Positions 20,903-32,592 are shown, counted from the stretch's first letter. The stretch is DNA of 64,000 nt from Mangrovibacter phragmitis (GCF_001655675.1 NZ_LYRP01000050.1:105388-169387); one strand, 5' to 3'. Notes: generated from the sequence alone by a model not told the origin. Numbers and translations: made by a program.

Positions 20903-22438
20903 CTATAATGTCCTGCGAATGAATTCTTTTATCCTGAATCCCAGAACCAGCAAAGTGGCAAAGTAAGCCACAACCCCAGCCACAACCACTGCCACCAGGC
21001 GCAGCAGGCGATCAGGCATGCCCCCCAAATGCCACGCGGGCATGACTGACATCACGCCCACCAACACCACCGCCATAACCAATACCGCACACACCAGGCG
21101 GAACAGAAACAACCGCCATCCTGGTTCGGGTGTAAAAATCGCTTTCTTGCGTAACTGCCAGTACAACAGCCCGGCGTTCAGACAGGCAGCCAGCCCGATA
21201 GACAACGACAAGCCAGCATGTTTAAGCGGGCCAATAAACGCCAGGTTCATGACCTGAGTCATAATGAGTGTGACAATAGCTATTTTGACGGGTGTTTTGA
21301 TATCCTGGCGGGAATAAAACCCTGGAGCCAGCACCTTCACGACGATTAACCCCATAAGGCCAACGGAATACGCAATCAGCGCCCGCTGAGTCATCTGCGC
21401 ATCAAACGCCGTGAACTTCCCGTACTGGAACAGCGACACGGTCAACGGTTTAGACAGCAACCCCAGGGCTACAGCACTGGGCAAGGCCAGCAGAAAACAC
21501 AGTCGCAACCCCCAGTCCATCAGGCGGTTATATTCCTCATGATTCCCACTGGAAAAACTTTTCGACAGCGATGGCAACAGAATAGTCCCCAGAGCCACAC
21601 CCAGTACGCCAGAAGGGAACTCCATCAGACGGTCGGCGTAGTACATCCAGGAAACTGAACCGGACACCAGAAATGACGCGAAAATAGTATTAATGATGAG
21701 CGATATCTGGCTGACGGAAACCCCGAGAATAGCGGGCCCCATCTGGCGCAAAACACGAATCGCCCCTTCATTTTTAAAACTGATACGCGGCAATACCAGC
21801 ATGCCGATTTTGCGCAAATGCGGTAATTGATAAAACAACTGCAACACCCCGCCCACAGTAACCGCCCAGGCCAGAGCCAGCACAGGAGGGTGGAAATGAG
21901 GTGCGGCAAACAGCGCGAAACTTATCATACTGACATTGAGCAATGTCGGTGCAAACGCCGGAACCGAAAACCGATTCCAGGTATTGAGAATGGCCCCCAC
22001 CAGCGATGCCAGTGAGATAAGCAGAATATAGGGAAAGGTTATCCGCAGCAGTTGTGAAGTCAGTGCGAATTTGTCCGCTGTATCAGCAAAACCCGGTGCG
22101 GTAACCATAATCACCCAGGGTGCCGCCAGCATCCCAACAACAGTAACCAGTGCCAGTGCCAGCGTCAGTAAGCCAGATACATAGGCAACAAATACGCGTG
22201 TGGCCTCTTCTCCCTCTTTACTTTTGTATTCAGCAAGAATGGGAACAAAAGCCTGAGAAAAAGCTCCTTCAGCAAAAATGCGCCGCAACAAATTGGGAAG
22301 TTTAAATGCGACAAAGAAAGCATCTGTCGCCATCCCTGCGCCAAAAACCCGGGCTACGATGGCATCACGGGCAAACCCGAGAACACGGGAAAACATCGTC
22401 ATCGAACTGACCGCGGCCAGCGATTTTAACAAGTTCAT
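20903..22438 (-). CDS. murJ: MurJ, lipid II flippase
   Basis: Moves lipid II across the inner membrane for peptidoglycan synthesis. 511 residues from the ATG at 22438 ([25 protein letters not shown]), exactly the E. coli length; an upstream in-frame extension of 20 residues has no family match. About 14 hydrophobic segments. The essential arginines in [10 protein letters not shown] and the [21 protein letters not shown] block are present. Last gene of rimJ-yceH-yceM-murJ. Confidence 0.95.
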   Translation of the reverse strand: MNLLKSLAAVSSMTMFSRVLGFARDAIVARVFGAGMATDAFFVAFKLPNLLRRIFAEGAFSQAFVPILAEYKSKEGEEATRVFVAYVSGLLTLALALVTVVGMLAAPWVIMVTAPGFADTADKFALTSQLLRITFPYILLISLASLVGAILNTWNRFSVPAFAPTLLNVSMISFALFAAPHFHPPVLALAWAVTVGGVLQLFYQLPHLRKIGMLVLPRISFKNEGAIRVLRQMGPAILGVSVSQISLIINTIFASFLVSGSVSWMYYADRLMEFPSGVLGVALGTILLPSLSKSFSSGNHEEYNRLMDWGLRLCFLLALPSAVALGLLSKPLTVSLFQYGKFTAFDAQMTQRALIAYSVGLMGLIVVKVLAPGFYSRQDIKTPVKIAIVTLIMTQVMNLAFIGPLKHAGLSLSIGLAACLNAGLLYWQLRKKAIFTPEPGWRLFLFRLVCAVLVMAVVLVGVMSVMPAWHLGGMPDRLLRLVAVVVAGVVAYFATLLVLGFRIKEFIRRTL

Positions 22439-22718
22439 TACAGTACGGTTTCCACAAAAACAACAACGCCTGCAATGCAGGCGCCAGACTGATGACAAAA
22501 TTTTTGATGTTACTGAGCAACGTCAGGGTTACCCACTAACCAACAGAACATGCCACCACAGAGTCAATACGCACAATTTTTATTTAATGCCAGCAGCTGT
22601 GCATTGCGTTACTTGCCAGTAAGCCCCTCAGATAGCACATAGCAACAAAGCGGCTTAGTCTACCTGAGAGGAAATACAAAAAACCAGCCACAGAGCGTTA
22701 CAGGACATAACCACCAGG

Positions 22719-23645
22719 CTATTCACTTATCGCTTCCCGCCACAATCTTTCAACAATACGCTGTGCCAGCAAGGCCTGTTCACCCGATGTTAGCGGCGGA
22801 GTCTGGTTTTCCACACTGGAAATAAAGTGCTGCACACAGCCAAAAAACCCGCGTTGTTCAAGGGTTGATTGCCAACCAGGTACAGGCACAGATACCACAC
22901 CCTGCCCACATTCCTGAATCCATTCACGCATTTCTTTGACCCAGAACAAACCACCATCCGTCACAGCCTGAATAGTTTCAGCCTGGCTTCCTGCCCGGCG
23001 ATGCATACTGGTTGTAATCAGGGCCTGTTGCACAGAAAAATGGTGCTCGGCATACAGCATTTCACCTTGCTCACTGGTTTGAATTCGCCCACTGATTACC
23101 TTTCCTTCACCGCCCGCAAGCCAGAGTGCTGTGTCCACTACATGCAGGTAGTCATCCAGCAAAGTAAAATGCAGGTCATGAGGCCCAACGCTATCTGCAC
23201 GGTGCTTTTCCATACGCAGTGAAGCCAGATTATCTGTAATGCGTGACTTCAGTGTCTGGTAATGGGGTGCAAAACGCCGGTTAAAACCGACCATCAGTGC
23301 ACACTGTTTCTGGCGGGCCAGGGAGACCAGTTTCTCAGCATCACTGAGCGTCACAGCAAGGGGTTTATCCACACAGACATGCACCCCAGCCCGGAGTGCT
23401 GCACTGACGACATCATAATGGCTGTGGGTTGCGGTATGGACAAACAGGGCATCACAACCGGCCAGCACGTCAGCCAGGCTCGCAGCACAAGGTATTCGCC
23501 AGGCCTGGCAAACACGCTGAGCTTTCTCCTGACCAGGAGACCAGGCTCCGGTTATTTGCCAACCTTGTTCATGTGCCAACACTGGCAACCAGGCTTTCTG
23601 GGCTATATTGCCAAGACCGGCGATCCCTACCCGTAATTTGCCCAT
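22719..23645 (-). CDS. yceM: YceM (MviM), Gfo/Idh/MocA-family oxidoreductase
   Basis: 308 residues. N-terminal Rossmann fold (GIAGLGNIAQKAWLP at about 6-20) and the EKP-like motif CVDKPLAVTL near 93 that marks the family. Cytoplasmic; the substrate is unknown in E. coli as well. Start codon overlaps the yceH stop as TAATG, so translation is coupled. A 280-bp spacer separates it from murJ. Confidence 0.92.
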   Translation of the reverse strand: MGKLRVGIAGLGNIAQKAWLPVLAHEQGWQITGAWSPGQEKAQRVCQAWRIPCAASLADVLAGCDALFVHTATHSHYDVVSAALRAGVHVCVDKPLAVTLSDAEKLVSLARQKQCALMVGFNRRFAPHYQTLKSRITDNLASLRMEKHRADSVGPHDLHFTLLDDYLHVVDTALWLAGGEGKVISGRIQTSEQGEMLYAEHHFSVQQALITTSMHRRAGSQAETIQAVTDGGLFWVKEMREWIQECGQGVVSVPVPGWQSTLEQRGFFGCVQHFISSVENQTPPLTSGEQALLAQRIVERLWREAISE

Positions 23646-24283
23646 TATAACCCCGCCGCTTCAAGACGTGCTTTTAACGCCGCCAGTTCGTCTTCCAGCG
23701 CAGCAACACGTTGCACCAGGCTACCCGAGTCCATTTCGTTTTCACTACTTATGGGCACCACAACCGGCTCACTCCCATCACCAAACAAATGTTGGTAGCG
23801 ATGCTCACGCTTGCCAGGTTCACGAGGCAGTTTCACCACCATCGGGCCATCCTCACGGCTGACCAGCACTTCCAGTGCTTGTTCAACTTCCTGCATATCC
23901 GCAAAATCATGCATACGTGCGGCGCGCATTCGCAATTCACCTGGTGTTTGTGGGCCACGGAGTAACAAGGTTGCCAGCAAAGCTACCTGAGCTTCGGAAA
24001 GTTTTAATTGCCCAAACTCCGAATTACAAAAACGCTGCTCATATTTGGTCACCCGGTTTCCAAAACCACTTTGTGGGCTGACATGATGGCGGCGGACCAG
24101 TTCATCAACCACAGACTGAACATCTGCATCACTTAGCGACATCACCGGTTCACGGTTAGTTTTCTGATTGCACCCGGTGACAATAGCGTTGAGCGACAAT
24201 GGATATTGTTCTGGCGTAGTCACTTGCTTTTCCAGTAAGACGCCAATCACGCGAGCTTCTTCTGGGGAAAATTGATGTTTCAT
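23645..24283 (-). CDS. yceH: YceH, DUF480 protein
   Basis: 212 residues (E. coli 215). DUF480: two winged-helix-like halves ([30 protein letters not shown] and [25 protein letters not shown]) and a short C-terminal coiled coil ([21 protein letters not shown]). The function is not established. Sits 11 bp after rimJ. Confidence 0.93.
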   Translation of the reverse strand: MKHQFSPEEARVIGVLLEKQVTTPEQYPLSLNAIVTGCNQKTNREPVMSLSDADVQSVVDELVRRHHVSPQSGFGNRVTKYEQRFCNSEFGQLKLSEAQVALLATLLLRGPQTPGELRMRAARMHDFADMQEVEQALEVLVSREDGPMVVKLPREPGKREHRYQHLFGDGSEPVVVPISSENEMDSGSLVQRVAALEDELAALKARLEAAGL

Positions 24284-24294
24284 GCTCTCTCCTT

Positions 24295-24879
24295 TTAGCG
24301 CCCGAGAGTCCAGTCTTTAGTGGTCAGGGCGGTAAGAACGTGATCCTGCCATTGGCCATCGATTAATAAATAATTTTTGGCGTAACCTTCTTTTTCAAAC
24401 CCCAGACGCGCCAGTAAATTACCACTGCGACTATTATGCGGCATGTAATTCGCCATAATCCGGTGAATATTCTGAGTCCGTTGCATATAGCGCACCGCGC
24501 TGGTCAGCGCCTCAAACATCAATCCCTTGCCCTGCCATTTTTCCCCTAACGAATACCCCAGGTAACAGGCATGAAAAGCACCACGCACCACATTGGAAAA
24601 ATTCGCGACTCCACAGATTTCTTTTTCATCCGGATCCAGTAACGCAAAATAATACGCGCCCCCTTGTTTATGCAGCTCATTAATCATACTTAACCGGGCT
24701 TGCCAGCCTGAAGGATAACAATGGCTTTCATCGCGTATGGGCTCCCAGGGCTTAAGGAACACTCGATTTTGCGCATAATATTCTGCCAACCGGAACGCAT
24801 CTCTGTCATACACCAGCCGTACAACCAGCCGGTCTGTGGTCAGCCTGACCTTAGGTACATTGCTACGATAGCCAAACAT
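24295..24879 (-). CDS. rimJ: RimJ, ribosomal protein S5 alanine N-acetyltransferase
   Basis: 194 residues, GNAT fold. Acetylates the N-terminal alanine of S5 and helps 30S assembly. Family pieces: [24 protein letters not shown] at the start and the acetyl-CoA loop [18 protein letters not shown] near 110. First gene of the rimJ-yceH-yceM group, divergent from mdtH. Confidence 0.95.
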   Translation of the reverse strand: MFGYRSNVPKVRLTTDRLVVRLVYDRDAFRLAEYYAQNRVFLKPWEPIRDESHCYPSGWQARLSMINELHKQGGAYYFALLDPDEKEICGVANFSNVVRGAFHACYLGYSLGEKWQGKGLMFEALTSAVRYMQRTQNIHRIMANYMPHNSRSGNLLARLGFEKEGYAKNYLLIDGQWQDHVLTALTTKDWTLGR

Positions 24880-25135
24880 CTCCCCGCTCCTGTTTCAGGG
24901 CTTCCTGTGCCAAAATTCCCTGTCGTAAACCTCACTCGTATACTGATGACGAGTATAGTGCAGAGCATCATAATAAAAAGTGTGTTGTACTGCCCGTAAA
25001 GAACAAGGCACTTTTTTGATTTTATTCACAAATGAGAGTTATCGCAGCCAATAAAAATATCTTTGCGGCTCTCTGGGCAAAAACAGAGAAATCAGCGATG
25101 ATAAGTTTCTTATCTTTCATTCCCCTGGAGGGGAA

Positions 25136-26344
25136 ATGGCGCGCGTCAGGCAGGCAAGGAATCTGGGGAAAGCATTCCTTCTTCTCGACAATATGCTGGT
25201 AGTTCTTGGCTTCTTTGTCGTTTTCCCACTTATCTCTATTCATTTTGTTGACCAGCTTGGCTGGGCTGCTTTGTTGGTTGGCATAGCTCTGGGTCTGCGT
25301 CAGCTTATTCAGCAAGGTCTGGGGATCTTTGGTGGCGCTTTTGCTGACCGCTTTGGCGCCCGGCCGATGATTGTCACTGGCATGCTGATGCGTGCGGCTG
25401 GTTTTGCCGCCATGGCTGTCGCTCACGAACCCTGGGTATTGTGGGTATCCTGCCTGTTGTCAGGTTTGGGGGGAACACTGTTTGACCCGCCACGCTCGGC
25501 TCTGGTGGTTAAACTGATTCGCCCGACGCAACGGGGGCGTTTTTTTTCTATTCTGATGATGCAGGACAGCGCTGGTGCGGTCATTGGCGCCATGCTGGGC
25601 AGTTGGTTACTGCAATACGATTTTCGTCTGGTATGCTGGAGCGGTGCCGTACTCTTTATTTTGTGTGCCGGGTGTAATGCATTTTTGCTACCTCGTTATA
25701 AGCTATCCACTACCCGGACTCCATTGCGCGCTGGCATGCAACGTGTCATGAATGACCGCCGTTTTGTGACATATGTTCTGACACTTGCTGGCTACTACAT
25801 GTTGGGTGTTCAGGTGATGCTGATGCTACCGGTGATGGTCAACGATATTGCGGGTACGCCTGCGGCGGTGAAATGGATGTATGCCATTGAAGCCTGCCTG
25901 TCACTGACGCTTCTGTACCCCATCGCCCGCTGGACTGAGAAGCGCTTTCGCCTTGAACAACGCCTGATGGCTGGCTTGCTGATTATGAGCTTCAGCTTGC
26001 TGCCCATCGGTCTGGTGGAGAATTTGCACCAACTGCTACTCCTTATCTGCCTGTTTTATCTCGGTTCAATTATTGCAGAGCCTGCAAGGGAAACCTTAAG
26101 TGCATCTCTGGCAGACCCGCGAGCCCGTGGCAGTTATATGGGTTTCAGCCGGCTGGGGCTGGCTTTTGGTGGCGCGCTTGGTTATGCCGGTGGCGGCTGG
26201 CTGCTCGATACAGGCAAAGCACTGCATCTCCCGACATTGCCCTGGCTGGTTCTGGCTTTTATCGGTATAGCCACGTTTGCCGGGCTATGGTGGCAATTCA
26301 GCCCGGTTGCATCACGTCAACGAGGAATAGCCCCCAACCCATAA
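25136..26344 (+). CDS. mdtH: MdtH, MFS multidrug efflux transporter
   Basis: 402 residues, the E. coli length, about 12 membrane segments. Loop motif [17 protein letters not shown] between segments 2 and 3. In E. coli overproduction gives fluoroquinolone resistance. In E. coli grxB follows it; here only 140 bp separate it from yceB and no glutaredoxin 2 is present. Confidence 0.93.
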   Translation: MARVRQARNLGKAFLLLDNMLVVLGFFVVFPLISIHFVDQLGWAALLVGIALGLRQLIQQGLGIFGGAFADRFGARPMIVTGMLMRAAGFAAMAVAHEPWVLWVSCLLSGLGGTLFDPPRSALVVKLIRPTQRGRFFSILMMQDSAGAVIGAMLGSWLLQYDFRLVCWSGAVLFILCAGCNAFLLPRYKLSTTRTPLRAGMQRVMNDRRFVTYVLTLAGYYMLGVQVMLMLPVMVNDIAGTPAAVKWMYAIEACLSLTLLYPIARWTEKRFRLEQRLMAGLLIMSFSLLPIGLVENLHQLLLLICLFYLGSIIAEPARETLSASLADPRARGSYMGFSRLGLAFGGALGYAGGGWLLDTGKALHLPTLPWLVLAFIGIATFAGLWWQFSPVASRQRGIAPNP

Positions 26345-26484
26345 CATTGCTCTGCAGAGTATCTGTAAAGTGTAAAACATGACCTGTCAGCTTATTTCGG
26401 GTTATTCTTCTGGCCTGCCAGAGCAAATTATTTGATGCTGGTTATGTCAGCCAACTGGCTTATGAAGAAAGTTGAGGGTACAGG

Positions 26485-27042
26485 ATGAAGAAAGTGTTCT
26501 TAGGTATGGTGGTGTTTTGTACATATTTACTGGTTGCCTGCAACCAACTGACACAATACACCATCACTGAACAGGAAGTTAACCAGGCACTGGCGAAACA
26601 TGACCAGTATAATAAAACCATTGGGTTACCTGGTGTTGCTGACGCACATATTGTGTTGTCTAACCTGCAAACACAAATTGGCCGTGAAGAACCCGGTAAA
26701 GTGAAGCTCACCGGCGATGCCGATATCAAACTGACATCCATTTTTGGCAATCAACAGGCGTTAATGAAACTCACTCTGAAAGCAACACCTTCGTTTAATG
26801 CAGAACAGGGCGCCATTTACCTGAAAGACCTTGAAGTCACAGATACCGATGTACAGCCGCAAAAAATGCAAACAGTATTGCAAACCCTGAACCCTTACCT
26901 GAATGATTCACTTCGCGCCTGGTTCGCAACACACCCGGCGTATATTCTGAAAGACGATCGCAGTAACGGTGAAAAACTGGCGAAAAAATACGCCAAAGGT
27001 ATTGAAGTGAAGCCGGGTGAAATTGTCATTCCTCTGCTGTAA
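26485..27042 (+). CDS. yceB: YceB, DUF1439 lipoprotein
   Basis: 185 residues. Lipoprotein signal with lipobox LVAC (Cys about 19). DUF1439 lipid-binding-like fold (TULIP-type in known structures). Envelope location is expected; exact role unknown. Lies between mdtH and pyrC. Confidence 0.92.
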   Translation: MKKVFLGMVVFCTYLLVACNQLTQYTITEQEVNQALAKHDQYNKTIGLPGVADAHIVLSNLQTQIGREEPGKVKLTGDADIKLTSIFGNQQALMKLTLKATPSFNAEQGAIYLKDLEVTDTDVQPQKMQTVLQTLNPYLNDSLRAWFATHPAYILKDDRSNGEKLAKKYAKGIEVKPGEIVIPLL

Positions 27043-27102
27043 TACCGTTCTTCTGCCCGCACATACTGGCGGGCCAGTAAATATGTACAGAAAAAGGTGC
27101 AA

Positions 27103-27118
27103 ACGTAAACGTTTCCGC
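27103..27118 (+). promoter_or_regulatory. Candidate PurR operator of pyrC
   Basis: ACGTAAACGTTTCCGC matches the PurR consensus (ANGCAANCGNTTNCNT) at all but two fixed positions and lies just in front of a TATCCT -10 box (27120-27125). PurR represses pyrC in E. coli from the same position. Confidence 0.75.
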
Positions 27119-27130
27119 TTATCCTTTGTG

Positions 27131-27177
27131 CCCGGCTGAAGCCCACGAATATGTGTCTGACTTTCCCAACGCCGGAG
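27131..27177 (+). promoter_or_regulatory. pyrC start-switching leader hairpin
   Basis: The start region reads CCCGG six bases after the -10 box. CCGGC (27132-27136) can pair with GCCGG (27171-27175), which overlaps the GGAG ribosome binding site (27174-27177). Transcripts starting at the C would form the hairpin and block translation; those starting at the G downstream would not. This is the CTP-sensing mechanism known for E. coli and Salmonella pyrC. Confidence 0.75.
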
Positions 27178-27183
27178 CACTTC

Positions 27184-28227
27184 ATGACTACACCCCAGGT
27201 ATTAACTATCCGCCGCCCAGATGACTGGCACCTCCACTTACGTGATGGCGACATGTTACGCACTGTTGTGCCTTATACCAGCGCCGTCTACCGCCGTGCG
27301 ATTGTTATGCCAAACCTGGTGCCACCGGTGACCACAGTAGAAGCCGCACTGGCATACCGCCAGCGTATTCTCGATGCCGTCCCCGACGACCATCAGTTTG
27401 AACCGCTGATGACCTGCTACCTGACTGACAGCCTGGATCCTGACGAACTGGAGAAAGGCTTTGTTCAGGGCGTATTCACGGCGGCAAAACTGTACCCTGC
27501 CAATGCAACCACCAATTCAAGTCATGGTGTCAGCAGTATTGATGCGATTAATCCGGTGCTTGCCCGCATGGAAAAAATCGGTATGCCTTTGCTGGTGCAT
27601 GGTGAGGTAACTCACGCAGAGATTGATATTTTCGACAGAGAAGCCCGCTTTATTGAAACGGTGATGGAACCGTTGCGCCAACGTTTTCCGGCATTACGCG
27701 TAGTCTTTGAACATATCACCACTAAAGAAGCCGCCCAGTATGTGCGCGAGGGTAATTCACTACTGGCGGCCACCATCACCCCACAACACCTGATGTTCAA
27801 CCGTAACCACATGTTGGTTGGTGGTGTCCGCCCACATTTCTATTGTCTGCCGATTCTCAAGCGTAACGTGCACCAGGCCGCGCTGCGTGAGTTGGTTGCC
27901 AGCGGCTGTGACCGGGTATTTTTAGGCACAGACTCTGCGCCACATGGCAGGCACCGTAAAGAAGCCAGCTGTGGTTGTGCCGGTTGTTTTAATGCACCTT
28001 CTGCGCTGGCCATCTACGCGACGGTATTCGAAGAAATGAATGCTATGCAGCACTTCGAGGCATTTTGTTCACTCAACGGCCCACGTTTTTACGGCCTGCC
28101 AATAAACGAAGACCAGCTAACACTGGTGCGCCGTGAAGAAGTAATGCCGGAAGAAATTTCACTGGAAAGCGATACGTTGGTACCTTTTCTCGCCGGGGAA
28201 GTTCTTAACTGGAGTATTAAGCCCTGA
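27184..28227 (+). CDS. pyrC: Dihydroorotase
   Basis: Third step of pyrimidine synthesis, ring closure of carbamoyl aspartate. 347 residues from the ATG at 27184, which has GGAG six bases ahead; an in-frame ATG at 27151 would add 11 residues and lies inside the leader hairpin. Zinc-binding HLHLRDG at about 17-23, the lysine to be carbamylated in [17 protein letters not shown], and GTDSAPH near 250. Class II dihydroorotase. Confidence 0.96.
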   Translation: MTTPQVLTIRRPDDWHLHLRDGDMLRTVVPYTSAVYRRAIVMPNLVPPVTTVEAALAYRQRILDAVPDDHQFEPLMTCYLTDSLDPDELEKGFVQGVFTAAKLYPANATTNSSHGVSSIDAINPVLARMEKIGMPLLVHGEVTHAEIDIFDREARFIETVMEPLRQRFPALRVVFEHITTKEAAQYVREGNSLLAATITPQHLMFNRNHMLVGGVRPHFYCLPILKRNVHQAALRELVASGCDRVFLGTDSAPHGRHRKEASCGCAGCFNAPSALAIYATVFEEMNAMQHFEAFCSLNGPRFYGLPINEDQLTLVRREEVMPEEISLESDTLVPFLAGEVLNWSIKP

Positions 28228-28254
28228 TTAATTGACTTGCCCCTTTGATAATAT

Positions 28255-28274
28255 TACTGTATATATACACAGTA
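28255..28274 (+). promoter_or_regulatory. LexA (SOS) box and promoter of dinI
   Basis: TACTGTATATATACACAGTA: CTGT-N8-ACAG, nearly the ideal LexA site. It overlaps the -10 hexamer TACTGT (28255-28260), which lies 17 bp after a TTGACT -35 box (28232-28237), so LexA binding would block RNA polymerase. Confidence 0.93.
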
Positions 28275-28294
28275 TATTTACAGGGGGGTTTGTT

Positions 28295-28540
28295 ATGCGT
28301 ATTGAAATTACTCTGGCGAAAAGCTCGCCACTGCCACCCGGTGCTATTGAAGCACTGACCAATGAATTATCCCGTCGAATTACCGCACAGTTTCCAGAAC
28401 AACCTGGGAATGTATCTGTACGTTATGCCGGAGCCAATCAGCTCTCTGTCTTTGGTGGTACCAAAGAAGATAAAGACCGTATTAGCGAGATTTTACAGGA
28501 AACCTGGGAGAGTGCAGACGACTGGTTCAGCGGAGAATAA
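28295..28540 (+). CDS. dinI: DinI, SOS modulator of RecA
   Basis: 81 residues from the ATG at 28295 (MRIEITLAKSSPLPPGAIEAL), the E. coli length; an in-frame start 63 bases upstream falls in the promoter. DinI stabilises RecA filaments and tunes the SOS response; the acidic C-terminal helix (EILQETWESADDWFSGE) that binds RecA is intact. Controlled by the LexA box just upstream. Confidence 0.96.
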   Translation: MRIEITLAKSSPLPPGAIEALTNELSRRITAQFPEQPGNVSVRYAGANQLSVFGGTKEDKDRISEILQETWESADDWFSGE

Positions 28541-28569
28541 CACTGTCAATTTTCCATTTTGCTATTTTT

Positions 28570-28594
28570 GCCGGGCACGCCGTCCGGCTTTTTT
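28570..28594 (+). terminator. Terminator of dinI
   Basis: Stem GCCGGGC (28570-28576) / GTCCGGC (28582-28588) with one G-U pair, 5-base loop, then TTTTTT. Confidence 0.85.
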
Positions 28595-28806
28595 CGTCTT
28601 TATCTGAGCTATTATCGGCAGGAATCCGTTTTCTCCAGCGTAAATGGCGATTAATTGTGCTACAACACTAAATTATTGTAAAAAAAGTTTAGTTCTCAGT
28701 TAATCACTCCCATCAAAATTTATTTATTGGTATACTTACCCTTGCTTCACATATAAACACGCATTAAACCTCGAACGTCGTCGCCGTAGTTACGTATAAG
28801 GGGGTT

Positions 28807-29064
28807 ATGATGGAAAAAAATAACGATGTGATCCAGACTCATCCCCTCGTTGGGTGGGATATCAGTACTGTAGACAGTTACGACGCACTAATGCTGCGCT
28901 TACACTATCTGACAGCAAATCATCAAGATCCTGAAGAGACTGAAGTTGGTCAGACCTTATGGCTAACGACAGATGTTGCCCGGCAATTTATTTCCATTCT
29001 CGAAGCCGGTATTGCAAAAATTGAATCAAATGATTACCAGGAAAACGATTACCGTAAGCATTAA
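28807..29064 (+). CDS. bssS: BssS, biofilm regulator
   Basis: 85 residues, or 84 if the second ATG (28810) is used as in E. coli; a GGGGG site sits just upstream of both. Nearly identical in pattern to E. coli BssS (HPLVGWDISTVDSYDALMLRLHY, VGQTLWLTTDVARQFISILEAGIAKIES). Linked to indole/AI-2 effects on biofilm; biochemical role unknown. Confidence 0.94.
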   Translation: MMEKNNDVIQTHPLVGWDISTVDSYDALMLRLHYLTANHQDPEETEVGQTLWLTTDVARQFISILEAGIAKIESNDYQENDYRKH

Positions 29065-29083
29065 TCAATTGTTAACTGTAAAC

Positions 29084-29113
29084 AAAAGGCATCCAGTGTG
29101 ATGCCTTTTTCAT
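29084..29113 (+). terminator. Terminator of bssS
   Basis: AAAAGGCAT (29084-29092) pairs with ATGCCTTTT (29101-29109), 8-base loop, ending in a run of five T. Confidence 0.85.
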
Positions 29114-29215
29114 ATTTCCCGGGTTGTTTGTCACGCGATTGTTAATTACCCTGCTATATATCCACTCTGCCTTTATCACCTGTTTTTTGCAGGGGTATTA
29201 ATTTTGGAGAATTTT

Positions 29216-30349
29216 GTGACCCACTACGATTTCATCGTTGTTGGCAGCGGTTCCGTTGGCTCGGCTGCAGGTTGTTATGCCCGGCTGGCGGGGTTATCCG
29301 TCTTAATGATTGATAGTGCTATTCCGCCTCATGAACAGGGTAGCCATCATGGTGACACCCGGCTTATTCGCCACGCTTATGGTGAAGGAGAGAAATATGT
29401 TCCGCTGATCTTGCGGGCACAAACCTTGTGGGATGCGCTGCAACAACACACTGAACTACCGTTGTTTCAACGTACCGGCGTTATCAATGTCGGTCCTGAA
29501 CGCTCCGAATTCCTGGCTAACATGCGCCACAGTGCACAACGCTGGTCCATTCCGTTAGAAAGTATGACGGCATCAGATATAGCTCAGCGCTGGCCTGCTT
29601 TGCGAATTCCCGATGACTATGAAGCATTATTTGAACCCAATGCTGGTGTACTCAAAAGCGAAAACGCGGTAGCGACATGGGTGAAACTCGCAAGAGACGC
29701 AGGATGTGCACAACTATTTAACTGTGCGGTTAGCGCAATACATTACCAGGATGGCAACATTCAGGTGGATACCGCTGATGGCAGCTTTACAGCAGGCCGC
29801 CTGCTGGTCAGTGCCGGAACCTGGGTAACCCGGTTGATTCCATCTCTGCCAGTCAGCCCGGTGCGCAAAGTATTTGGCTGGTTCCAGGCCGACGGCCGCT
29901 ACAGTGCTGATAACGGCTTTCCCGCTTTTACCGGCGAACTGCCCGATGGTAACCAGTTTTATGGTTTTCCAGCCACTGACAACGCACTAAAAATTGGTAA
30001 GCATAACGGCGGACAACCCATTACAGCCCCGGAAGAGCGCACTCCCTTTGGCAGTGAAGCAGGCGATGGCTCTGAGTGCTTTGCATTTTTACGCCAGTTT
30101 CTGCCAGGGATTGGTGGCTGCCTGTATGGTGCGTCATGTACTTACGACAATTCGCCGGATGAAGACTTTATCATTGATACTCTGCCAGAAAACCCGGATG
30201 TCATGGTCGTGACAGGGCTGAGCGGCCATGGCTTTAAATTTGCGCCAGTGTTAGGGGAAATTGCCAGCCTGTTTGCTCAGGGGAAAAGCAGCACATTTGA
30301 TTTAAGCCCTTTTCGCCTCAACAGGTTTAAGGCAGAAGAAGAAAGATAG
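29216..30349 (+). CDS. solA: N-methyl-L-tryptophan oxidase (SolA)
   Basis: FAD enzyme that demethylates N-methyltryptophan and related amines. About 377 residues from a GTG at 29216, chosen because GGAG lies seven bases ahead; a TTG at 29204 overlaps that site. FAD-binding [16 protein letters not shown] at the start, [23 protein letters not shown] next, and the flavin-linking Cys in [20 protein letters not shown]. Convergent with trhO. Confidence 0.93.
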   Translation: MTHYDFIVVGSGSVGSAAGCYARLAGLSVLMIDSAIPPHEQGSHHGDTRLIRHAYGEGEKYVPLILRAQTLWDALQQHTELPLFQRTGVINVGPERSEFLANMRHSAQRWSIPLESMTASDIAQRWPALRIPDDYEALFEPNAGVLKSENAVATWVKLARDAGCAQLFNCAVSAIHYQDGNIQVDTADGSFTAGRLLVSAGTWVTRLIPSLPVSPVRKVFGWFQADGRYSADNGFPAFTGELPDGNQFYGFPATDNALKIGKHNGGQPITAPEERTPFGSEAGDGSECFAFLRQFLPGIGGCLYGASCTYDNSPDEDFIIDTLPENPDVMVVTGLSGHGFKFAPVLGEIASLFAQGKSSTFDLSPFRLNRFKAEEER

Positions 30350-30397
30350 CGCTTCAGATTTGCCCGGCACAACCTGTTTCAGGCTGTGCCGGTGGGG

Positions 30398-31456
30398 TTA
30401 CTCATCTTCCGGGTTATTCAGCGTGAGTTTCAGGCGCTGGCGGGATTTATTAAAAATTCGGGCTGCATTTTCGCGCCCGGCACGGCGCTGGCGCTGCTCA
30501 GCCTCAGGCAACTGGTGCTCCTGCTGGCATTGTTCACTGCAACACCCGTCATATTTCTCCGCACAGGCCGGGCACTGAATAAACAATAAATGGCACCCTT
30601 CATTTTTGCAGTTGGTATGGCTGTCGCAAGGTGCCCCACACTGATGGCAGTGAGCAATAACATCAGGTGAGATTCTCTCCCCCATTCGGGCGTCAAACAC
30701 AAAGTTCTTGCCGATAAACCTTACTGGTAGTCCCTGCTCTCTCGCCTTACGAACATATTCAATAATACCGCCTTCAATATGAGCAACCCGGGTAAACCCC
30801 TGGTACTTCATCCATGCACTGGCTTTTTCACAACGGATCCCGCCAGTGCAGTACATGACAATATTTTTATCTTTGTAAGGTGCCATCATTTCTGCCGCTT
30901 TGGGCAACTGCTCCCGGAATGTATCCGCAGGGATCTCCAGCGCCCCCTCGAAATGCCCCACCTCGTATTCATAGTGGTTACGCATATCAATAAATACCGT
31001 ATCCGGGTCATCAAGCATCTGGTTGACCTGCTCCGCTTTCAAGTAATCACCCACATTACTTGGGTCAAATGCCGGGTCGTCGATGCCATCAGCCACAATA
31101 CGGTCACGCACCTTCATGCGCAGTACCCAGAAAGAACGACCGTCATCATCCAGCGCAATATTCAGGCGCAGACCATCAAGCGCTGGATGAAAACGGTACA
31201 ACTGTTCACGAAAAGCTTCGACATTGCTCTCCGGCACACTAATTTGTGCGTTGATCCCTTCAGGAGCCAGGTAGACGCGCCCAAAAACCGCAAGCTGGCT
31301 AAATGCCAGGTACAGGGCATCACGGGTAGTATTCGGGTCTTCTATCGTGAAGTACTTATAGAAGGATATGGTTTTACGAGGTTCTGTTTCCGCCAGCATG
31401 CGGGCTTTCAGTTCCTCATTGGAAACACGGTTATGTAACACTGGCATGGTGTTCAT
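30398..31456 (-). CDS. trhO: TrhO (YceA), tRNA U34 hydroxylase
   Basis: Makes 5-hydroxyuridine at wobble position 34 with molecular oxygen. 352 residues from the ATG at 31456, which follows an AGGAG site by four bases; the E. coli-like start [13 protein letters not shown] is three codons later. N-terminal acylphosphatase-like part, rhodanese domain with the catalytic CTGGIRC loop at about 180-186, and a C-terminal Cys-rich zinc-binding tail ([19 protein letters not shown]). Divergent from lpxL. Confidence 0.93.
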   Translation of the reverse strand: MNTMPVLHNRVSNEELKARMLAETEPRKTISFYKYFTIEDPNTTRDALYLAFSQLAVFGRVYLAPEGINAQISVPESNVEAFREQLYRFHPALDGLRLNIALDDDGRSFWVLRMKVRDRIVADGIDDPAFDPSNVGDYLKAEQVNQMLDDPDTVFIDMRNHYEYEVGHFEGALEIPADTFREQLPKAAEMMAPYKDKNIVMYCTGGIRCEKASAWMKYQGFTRVAHIEGGIIEYVRKAREQGLPVRFIGKNFVFDARMGERISPDVIAHCHQCGAPCDSHTNCKNEGCHLLFIQCPACAEKYDGCCSEQCQQEHQLPEAEQRQRRAGRENAARIFNKSRQRLKLTLNNPEDE

Positions 31457-31664
31457 TCTGCTCCTGAAGAAAATAGCCCGGCATGATATAGCAATCAACG
31501 CTAAATAACATCCATACAAAATGCGCTACATTTCACGGCTATAATTATGCGTAATTAATGTGACTGGTGATAAAACCATCACTCTGTACTGAGATATTTT
31601 GGGCATTATCCAAATGATGCCACAATACGACTAATGGAAATCAGTAATTTCTGATGGGAGCTGC

Positions 31665-32585
31665 ATGACACATTTACCTCAATTCACCCGTTCACTTCTT
31701 CACCCCAGATACTGGCTGACCTGGCTTGGAATTGGTCTCCTCTGGTTACTGGTGCTGCTTCCCTATCCAGTTATTTATCGCTTTGGATGTTTCATCGGCC
31801 GCATTGCAATGTACGTAATGAAAGACCGGGTAAGTATTGCGCAACGTAACCTGCAGCTGTGTTTTCCACATAAAAGTGATGCAGAGCGTCAGGAACTGGT
31901 GGTAAAAAACTTTGAATCTGTCGGTATGGGGTTAATGGAAACAGGAATGGCCTGGTTCTGGCCTGACTGGCGTGTCGCCCGCTGGTTCGATGTTTCTGGC
32001 GTTGAAGCTGTTAAACAATTACTGGCTGAAAAACGGGGGATTTTACTGATTGGAGTGCATTTTCTGACACTGGAGCTGGGTGCGCGCATCTTTGGGATGC
32101 AGACACCAGGTATTGGTGTCTACCGCCCCAATGACAACCCGCTGATTGACTGGTTGCAAACCTGGGGACGAGTTCGTTCCAATAAAGCCATGCTGGATCG
32201 TAAAGACTTTAAAGGTATGGTCAAGGCACTCAAAAGTGGCGAGATTGTCTGGTATGCGCCGGATCATGACTACGGCCCGCGTAGCAGCGTGTTTGTCCCA
32301 TTTTTCGCGGTTGACCAGGCCGCAACCACTTCGGGTACCTGGATGCTGGCACGGATGTCTAAAGCCTGTATTGTTCCCTTTGTGCCTCGCCGCAAACCCA
32401 ACGGCGCAGGCTATGAGTTACTGGTGCTGGAGCCCGAACTGGATATTCCGCTCGGTTCAGCCGAAGAAACAGCCACCTGGATGAATAAAGTGGTCGAGAA
32501 GTGTATTTTACTCGCGCCGGATCAGTACATGTGGTTACATCGCCGCTTTAAAACCCGCCCGGAAGGGGTACCTTCCCGTTACTAA
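31665..32585 (+). CDS. lpxL: LpxL, lauroyl transferase of lipid A
   Basis: Adds the secondary laurate to Kdo2-lipid IVA at the inner membrane. 306 residues, the E. coli length. One N-terminal membrane anchor ([19 protein letters not shown]), then the HX4E catalytic motif in [29 protein letters not shown] and the C-terminal [18 protein letters not shown] are typical of LpxL rather than LpxP. mdtG, its E. coli neighbour, is missing between this gene and msyB. Confidence 0.94.
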   Translation: MTHLPQFTRSLLHPRYWLTWLGIGLLWLLVLLPYPVIYRFGCFIGRIAMYVMKDRVSIAQRNLQLCFPHKSDAERQELVVKNFESVGMGLMETGMAWFWPDWRVARWFDVSGVEAVKQLLAEKRGILLIGVHFLTLELGARIFGMQTPGIGVYRPNDNPLIDWLQTWGRVRSNKAMLDRKDFKGMVKALKSGEIVWYAPDHDYGPRSSVFVPFFAVDQAATTSGTWMLARMSKACIVPFVPRRKPNGAGYELLVLEPELDIPLGSAEETATWMNKVVEKCILLAPDQYMWLHRRFKTRPEGVPSRY

Positions 32586-32592
32586 GTGCCCA

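Noticed and set aside
28612..28619. GCCGATAA on the minus strand between dinI and bssS
   Set aside because: Would transcribe antisense into dinI; no TAAA-like -35 at the right spacing and no gene behind it.
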